From NCBI GenBank assembly GCA_035288405.1, contig DATEAK010000059.1, positions 1-11,449 of the forward strand: DNA of 11,449 bases, in the 5' to 3' direction. The notes under the pieces are model-generated. The model saw nothing but the letters and a program-made list of their open reading frames with translations. It had not been told where the DNA came from and ran no database searches. Below, piece after piece: positions 7,450 through 11,449 of the stretch. Position numbers and translations under genes: made by a program. Within the stretch, counting starts at the first letter, position 1; the number at the start of each line of letters is the position of its first letter. This DNA is from JACPSX01 sp035288405 [NCBI: bacterium] (GTDB lineage: Bacteria > JACPSX01).

Positions 7450-8403
7450 TCAATCCTCTGGTCGGGGATCATTGCGGGGTTCCAGGAGTTGGGCCATAAG
7501 CTTCTTGTCCACCTCCTGGGCCGAGTGGTAGCCCATCAATTTGAGGAGGTGGGTGCGGGCCGCCACCTCGATAATCGTCGGAATATTTCGACCAGGACGC
7601 ACGGGTGTCCTCAGATAGGGAAGGGATACTTCCAGGATTTCGTACTTTTCCTCATCCAGACCCAAGCGCTCCTCATCTTGCGGATCGGCTTCCGATTCCA
7701 ACTGAATTACGAGATCGATTGTTTTGCTGTCCTGGATTGCGGCGACGCCAAAGAGGTCCTTCACGTTGATGATACCGAGACCTCGGATCTCCATGTTGTG
7801 CTTTAATAAGTCGCCTCCCTGGCCGATCAGTTCTCCCCGTATCTTCCGCACCTCAACGATGTCGTCAGCGACGAGGCGGTGCCCCTTGGACACCAGGTGG
7901 AGGGCGCTCTCGCTCTTCCCGCTGCCGCTCTTTCCAAGAAGTAAAACACCGACCCCGTAGATATCCATGAGAACCCCGTGGATCGAAGTCTGCGGTGCAA
8001 GCTTCCTTTCCAGGTAGTTACCTAAAGCCGCAATGCACTCTGAACTCTCCACCGGTGTGCGAAGCACAGGGATCTTGAATTGTTCCGCGAACTCCAGGAG
8101 CTCTTCAGGAACAGTAAGCGAAGAAGTCACGACGAAACAGGCAATGGGAAGCTCACAGAATTTCCCCAGTCGCTCCCGTTTTTGAGCGGCGCTCAGTGTC
8201 CTCAGATAGGAAACCTCGGTCTTCCCCAGGACTTGCACTCTCTGGGGATGGATGAATTCCAGGAATCCGGCGAGAGCGAGCCCGTGCTTCTGAATCCGCG
8301 GGTGGGTAATCCGATTTCGAATCCCCTGCTGACCCGCCAGGATCTCCAGTTTCAGAGACGGAGCAAGATCGTGAAGAAGGTTTTCCACATGCACCTGGGA
8401 CAT
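7450..8403 (-). CDS. hprK: HPr kinase/phosphorylase
   Basis: HprK phosphorylates HPr on Ser46 with ATP or pyrophosphate and reverses this by phosphorolysis. The 317 residues match the family. Residues 1-130 are the N-terminal HPrK domain. The kinase domain has His142 in IHGVL, the Walker A GKSGSGKS (157-164), the VADD acidic pair (179-181), the family signature MEIRGLGIINV (204-214) and PVRPGRN (267-273). The start ATG is preceded by GAGGAGTAGGA. A matching substrate is present: the HPr three genes downstream keeps Ser46. In Gram-negative bacteria this kinase usually controls the phosphate flow through the regulatory PTS and not classical CcpA repression. The gene stands 106 bases downstream of rpoN and nine bases upstream of rapZ. 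Confidence 0.96.
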   Translation of the reverse strand: MSQVHVENLLHDLAPSLKLEILAGQQGIRNRITHPRIQKHGLALAGFLEFIHPQRVQVLGKTEVSYLRTLSAAQKRERLGKFCELPIACFVVTSSLTVPEELLEFAEQFKIPVLRTPVESSECIAALGNYLERKLAPQTSIHGVLMDIYGVGVLLLGKSGSGKSESALHLVSKGHRLVADDIVEVRKIRGELIGQGGDLLKHNMEIRGLGIINVKDLFGVAAIQDSKTIDLVIQLESEADPQDEERLGLDEEKYEILEVSLPYLRTPVRPGRNIPTIIEVAARTHLLKLMGYHSAQEVDKKLMAQLLEPRNDPRPED

Positions 8404-8509
8404 TCCTACTCCTCTCTGCCACTCCTCAGACTTTGTCGTTTCCGGATCTCATCCGAAGCCCCCCGTGGGCTTCCGGGGCCAACAACCGGGCCACTCCTCG
8501 ATCGCCAGG
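8404..8509 (-). other. Spacer between rpoN and hprK, no gene seen
   Basis: This is 106 bases in the position where many genomes carry the ribosome hibernation factor gene (hpf). No such gene is present. The spacer has a 7-bp perfect hairpin, GAAGCCC/GGGCTTC with a 5-base loop (8473-8455). It also has two direct copies of GAGGAGTGGC, at 8499-8490 and 8427-8418. Both copies look like ribosome-binding sequences, but only the region just before hprK leads into a real gene. No terminator T-run or good promoter is visible. Confidence 0.5.
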
Positions 8510-9934
8510 TTACGTGTTAAAAAAGTGTTTGCGCCGGTTCGAGGAGGGGATCCTCGTCTCCTTTCTGTACTTGGTCACGGTCCGACGAGCGATCCGCACA
8601 TCTTTCTTGGCAAGAGAATCCACGATGTCTTGGTCCGTCAGCGGGTTGCGCGGATCCTCGGCAATCACCAGACGTCGGATCATGTCCTTCACGGTAACCG
8701 AGGAAACCAAGTCGCCATCGGTGGAGCCCACGCTGCTATGGAAGAAGTACTTGAGCTCGTAGATCCCCTGGGGGGTGTCGACATACTTGTTGGTGATTAC
8801 GCGGCTCACCGTGGATTCATGCATACCGATGTCATTGGCCACATCACGCAACACCAGAGGCCGCAGGAAAGCCGTCCCCTTATCAAGAAACTCTCGTTGG
8901 AATCTCACCAGGCTTTTCCCCACTTTGAGGAGTGTCTGGCGGCGCTGCTCGATGCTTTTGATGAACCAGAGAGCCGAACGGAGTTTGTTCTCCACGTATT
9001 CTTTGCCGCTATCCTGTGTCTTGTCCCCCTTGCGTAGCAGCCCCTGATAAAATGGGTTGATCCGGAGTCTGGGGACCCCCTCTTCGCCGAGGACTATCTG
9101 ATAATCGTCATTCACCTTCACGACGGTCAGATCGGGAACGATGTAGTCCGGTTCCTCGGTATTGAAGCGCAACCCGGGCTTTGGATCCATGTCCTTAATG
9201 ACCCGGATGGCCACGAGAAGGTCATCCATGTCGACTTTAAGTTCCCGGCAGATTTTGGGGAAGTGCTTCTCCTCCAGCTTGTCGAGGTAGTGGAGGATCA
9301 ATTGCTCCACGATCGTTCCTTTAAGGCCCAGAGGTTCGGCCTGGATGACTAAGCACTCCTGCAGAGAGCGAGCGGCAACTCCTGTCGGGTCAAAGGACTG
9401 CACGATGTGCAGGACCCGCTCCACTTCCGGAATCGGGACCTCTGTAGCTTGGGCTGCTTCTTCTATAGTGCAACTCAGATAGCCGTCGTCGTCTATGTTC
9501 CCGATAAGGTACGTCCCGATGGCTTTATCGTTCTCGTCCTGGCAGGTGAGACCCAGCTGCCAGAGGAGATGGTCGGCAAGGGAGGCCGGCCGGCTGAGGG
9601 TGGACTCAAACGTCGGCTGTTCCGAACGCTCCTGCCAGGAAGGACCTGGGTCGTCATCCGCGTTGCGCAGGAAGCTTTCCCAGTCCGGGTCAGGCTCACG
9701 AACAACTTCTTTGGCCGGTTCCTCTACGGTCGCCCCCACATCCTCTTGTTCCGGGGTTTCCTCCTCTTCTGTTTCCAAGACTTCTTCGAGCAGAGGATTT
9801 TCGACAAGCTCCGTGCGGATCGTCTGCAGGAGTTCCAGCCGAGAGAGGGGGAGCAGCTTGATGGCTTGCTGAAGCATCACCGTCATGACAAGCTTCTGGG
9901 TCTGCTTCAGGCCGAGTCGTATTTCCATAGCCAT
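8510..9934 (-). CDS. rpoN: RNA polymerase sigma-54 factor
   Basis: RpoN directs RNA polymerase to -24/-12 promoters that need an AAA+ enhancer-binding activator. The 474-residue protein has all regions. Residues 1-50 form the glutamine- and leucine-rich activator-interacting region, with LQQAIKLLPLSRLELLQ at 21-37. Residues about 51-110 are an acidic linker. The core-binding domain spans about 113-305. A helix-turn-helix lies at about 362-384 (RDVANDIGMHESTVSRVITN). The RpoN box ARRTVTKYRK is at 449-458, near the C-terminus (consensus ARRTVAKYRE). The start ATG 9934 has AAGGA about ten bases upstream; a second ATG two codons on is less well spaced. The gene follows lptB after 15 bases, a common arrangement. 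No -24/-12 promoter was found in the window spacers by eye, so its own targets are elsewhere. Confidence 0.97.
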   Translation of the reverse strand: MAMEIRLGLKQTQKLVMTVMLQQAIKLLPLSRLELLQTIRTELVENPLLEEVLETEEEETPEQEDVGATVEEPAKEVVREPDPDWESFLRNADDDPGPSWQERSEQPTFESTLSRPASLADHLLWQLGLTCQDENDKAIGTYLIGNIDDDGYLSCTIEEAAQATEVPIPEVERVLHIVQSFDPTGVAARSLQECLVIQAEPLGLKGTIVEQLILHYLDKLEEKHFPKICRELKVDMDDLLVAIRVIKDMDPKPGLRFNTEEPDYIVPDLTVVKVNDDYQIVLGEEGVPRLRINPFYQGLLRKGDKTQDSGKEYVENKLRSALWFIKSIEQRRQTLLKVGKSLVRFQREFLDKGTAFLRPLVLRDVANDIGMHESTVSRVITNKYVDTPQGIYELKYFFHSSVGSTDGDLVSSVTVKDMIRRLVIAEDPRNPLTDQDIVDSLAKKDVRIARRTVTKYRKETRIPSSNRRKHFFNT

Positions 9935-9949
9935 ACCGGGAGCGTCCTT

Positions 9950-10759
9950 TTAGGTCCGTGACTGCCGGAGTGTTTTGCTCTCCTGAGACGCTGAGCGGTT
10001 GCGGCGGCCTTCCGTGCTGCCGGTTCGAATGGATGGCGCCAGGGAGAAATCTTCCCCCAAATAGATTTGCCTTACCTTCTGACTCCGGGCAATGAGGTCC
10101 GGGGGTCCTTTTTCCAGAATCACCCCGTTGCTGATGATGTAGGCGCGGTCGGTGATCGCCAAGGTCTCCCGCACATTGTGATCGGTGATGAGGACTCCGA
10201 TCCCTTTTTCTTTCATGGCAAAGATAATTTCCTGGAGGTCTCCCACGACGATGGGATCAATCCCCGCAAAGGGCTCGTCCAGCAACATGACGGAAGGAGA
10301 TAGGGCCAGCGCCCGACAGATCTCCACGCGCCGCCTTTCCCCGCCGGAAAGAGCGTAGGCCTTGACGGATTTGAGGCCGGTGATGTTCAACTCGGTCATG
10401 AGTTCCTCGGCTCTTTGACGCTGCACTTCGCGGTGCACGGGGAGGGTTTCCAAAATCGCCAGAATGTTCTCCTCCACCGTGAGCTTTCGAAATACCGAAG
10501 GCTCCTGGGGGAGGTACGAAATCCCCATGCGGGCCCGCATGTACATGGGCAGCCGGCTGATGTCCGTAGCGCGGAAAAGAACCTTCCCGGAATCGGGCCG
10601 CACAAGTCCGACGGTCAGGTAAAAGGTGGTGGTCTTTCCAGCTCCATTAGGGCCCAGGAGCCCCACGATCTCACCTCGATCGAGTTCAATCTCGACCTGG
10701 TTGACAACCGCCCGCCCCCCATATCGTTTGACCAGAGCCTTTGTTTCCAGAAGTGGCAC
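9950..10759 (-). CDS. lptB: LPS export ABC transporter ATP-binding protein LptB
   Basis: LptB is the cytoplasmic ATPase of the LptB2FGC complex that extracts lipopolysaccharide from the inner membrane. The 269 residues contain the Walker A GPNGAGKT (36-43), the Q-loop YLPQEPSVF (82-90, Gln85), the ABC signature LSGGERRRVEI (137-147), the Walker B VMLLDEP (157-163) and the switch histidine His194 in ITDHNVRE. The sequence reaches YLGEDFSL at residue 240, where the family normally ends. It then continues for 29 Arg/Ser-rich residues with no recognised motif. The start is GTG (10759-10757), two bases after the lptA stop; an AGG at about five bases, or GAGGAG further up, can act as ribosome-binding site. 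LptF and LptG are not in the window. General branched-chain amino-acid ABC ATPases are similar, but the lptC-lptA context settles the call. Confidence 0.95.
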   Translation of the reverse strand: MPLLETKALVKRYGGRAVVNQVEIELDRGEIVGLLGPNGAGKTTTFYLTVGLVRPDSGKVLFRATDISRLPMYMRARMGISYLPQEPSVFRKLTVEENILAILETLPVHREVQRQRAEELMTELNITGLKSVKAYALSGGERRRVEICRALALSPSVMLLDEPFAGIDPIVVGDLQEIIFAMKEKGIGVLITDHNVRETLAITDRAYIISNGVILEKGPPDLIARSQKVRQIYLGEDFSLAPSIRTGSTEGRRNRSASQESKTLRQSRT

Positions 10760-10761
10760 GG

Positions 10762-11349
10762 CTACCTGTTCTCCTCGGTTTTGCCGGAGGGCTGAGGCCC
10801 GCCGATCCGCTTGCGGTCTTCCTCGCCGGGAACAATGACCGCACGCACGCGGGTCTGCGGGCTTCCTTGCACGACGCTGCGATTCTCTTTCAAATAGGAG
10901 GTGATTTCCGTCCCCGTAACCACATTTTCCCCTTGCCAGGCCTTGGGATTGCCCGTGAGGACGACTTTTTGCTCGTCGTCGTAGTAAACCGCATGCTCTC
11001 CGGTGGCATTCTTCCCCCCCTGCTGTACGATGCGAACGTGCCCGTCGGCCACGATGCGGGAGATTTTATTGGTTTCCTTGTTGCTGTAGACTTCCATGCG
11101 GTCCGAGTAGATGGTCACATCTCCCTTTTCAGCAATCACGTTACCCAGAAACACCACGGTCTTGTTCGTGTCATTGGATTCCATTCGCTCGGAAGTCACC
11201 ACGATGGGAGCCTGCTGCGCGCCCTTGGTTCCCGCGGACGGCTTACTGACCTTGGAGGGAGCTGCCGCTCCCATTCCGATCTCGGGGTACAAGAAGAGTG
11301 CGGTGCCCATAATGATCCAAGCGGTGGAGCTAAGGAGTTTTCGATTCAC
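10762..11349 (-). CDS. lptA: Periplasmic LPS-bridge protein LptA
   Basis: LptA polymerises between LptC and LptD to form the periplasmic bridge that carries lipopolysaccharide to the outer membrane. The 195-residue product has a signal peptide (MNRKLLSSTAWIIMGTALFL, with a probable cut after GMGAAA near residue 30). A short linker follows, and then the OstA/LptA beta-jellyroll repeats from about residue 48 to 170. Typical strands are VFLGNVIAEKGDVTIYSDRM, KISRIVADGHVRI and EHAVYYDDEQKVVLTGNP. The start is GTG (11349-11347), overlapping the lptC stop as GTGA, with GAGGGGA seven bases or so upstream. The C-terminal ~20 residues are charged and low in structure. The identification rests on the fold repeats plus the tight lptC-lptA-lptB order. 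Confidence 0.93.
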   Translation of the reverse strand: MNRKLLSSTAWIIMGTALFLYPEIGMGAAAPSKVSKPSAGTKGAQQAPIVVTSERMESNDTNKTVVFLGNVIAEKGDVTIYSDRMEVYSNKETNKISRIVADGHVRIVQQGGKNATGEHAVYYDDEQKVVLTGNPKAWQGENVVTGTEITSYLKENRSVVQGSPQTRVRAVIVPGEEDRKRIGGPQPSGKTEENR

Positions 11350-11449
11350 CTTTTCCCCTCTTCGCGCAGTATCGCGCGCACGGTTTTGAGAACCCGCAGG
11401 GTGTGGCGTTCCGGTTCCGATCGCAATCCCACTCCGGTAACATCGAAAG
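11346..11449 (-). CDS. lptC: LPS export protein LptC, C-terminal fragment
   Basis: This is the last 33 codons of a gene entering from the right edge. The frame reads FDVTGVGLRSEPERHTLRVL, continues LKTVRAIL, and ends in a TGA at 11348-11346. The pattern of a GxG turn followed by strands and a final 'VRA' strand is what the end of LptC (YrbK) looks like. LptC is a bitopic inner-membrane protein that hands LPS from LptB2FG to LptA. The stop codon overlaps the lptA GTG by four bases. The membrane anchor and most of the jellyroll are outside the window, so the call relies on this short end plus position upstream of lptA-lptB. Confidence 0.8.
   Translation of the reverse strand, partial: FDVTGVGLRSEPERHTLRVLKTVRAILREEGKR

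Noticed and set aside
7114-7806. A 230-codon plus-strand open frame spanning rapZ and hprK
   Set aside because: It crosses two certain genes on the opposite strand, has no recognisable motif and starts inside rapZ. It is a shadow frame.
8420-8500. A possible ~20-codon peptide gene in the rpoN-hprK spacer (LLAPEAHGG... frame)
   Set aside because: It would need a TTG or poorly spaced GTG start, overlaps the hairpin, and has no recognisable similarity. It is too short to support.

Overview
This window is a dense, entirely co-directional block of conserved chromosomal genes. Every supported gene lies on the minus strand, so transcription runs from high to low coordinates. In transcription order the genes are lptC (3' end only), lptA, lptB, rpoN, hprK, rapZ, a mannose-family PTS EIIA gene, ptsH, ptsI, metK, ahcY, an AMIN-domain N-acetylmuramoyl-L-alanine amidase gene, and the first 27 codons of der. 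The lipopolysaccharide-transport genes, and a periplasmic amidase of the type used in cell separation, indicate a Gram-negative (diderm) bacterium. The base composition looks moderately GC-rich by eye. The order lpt-rpoN-hprK-rapZ-EIIA-ptsH-ptsI is known from Deltaproteobacteria-like lineages, Nitrospirota and NC10-type bacteria. The short archaeal/Thermotoga-like form of S-adenosylhomocysteinase fits a deep non-gammaproteobacterial lineage. The phylum is an inference and not established here.

Region 8510-11449 holds the envelope and sigma-factor segment. LptA is the periplasmic LPS bridge, LptB the ATPase of the LPS extractor, and RpoN the sigma-54 factor. lptC and lptA overlap by four bases (GTGA), and lptB follows lptA after two bases, so these genes are clearly translated as a unit.

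Region 3985-8403 is a complete regulatory phosphotransferase set without any permease: HPr kinase/phosphorylase, RapZ, an EIIA of the mannose family, HPr with both His15 and Ser46, and enzyme I with His189. No EIIB or EIIC is present, so the cascade probably ends on EIIA as a signal and not in sugar uptake.

Region 1402-3984 is the S-adenosylmethionine segment. metK (SAM synthetase) and ahcY (SAH hydrolase) overlap by four bases (ATGA). They are preceded by a 136-base leader with a candidate promoter and consecutive hairpins that can compete for the same bases. This leader is the least explained stretch of the window.

Region 1-1401 holds the amidase and then a 113-base spacer with a very good sigma-70 type promoter in front of der, so der (ribosome-assembly GTPase) probably starts a new transcription unit.

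Most of the content is ordinary core genome. I see no mobile element, CRISPR array, tRNA, rRNA or toxin-antitoxin module. The worthwhile leads are the metK leader, the permease-less PTS beside rpoN and lpt, and a few structured spacers.
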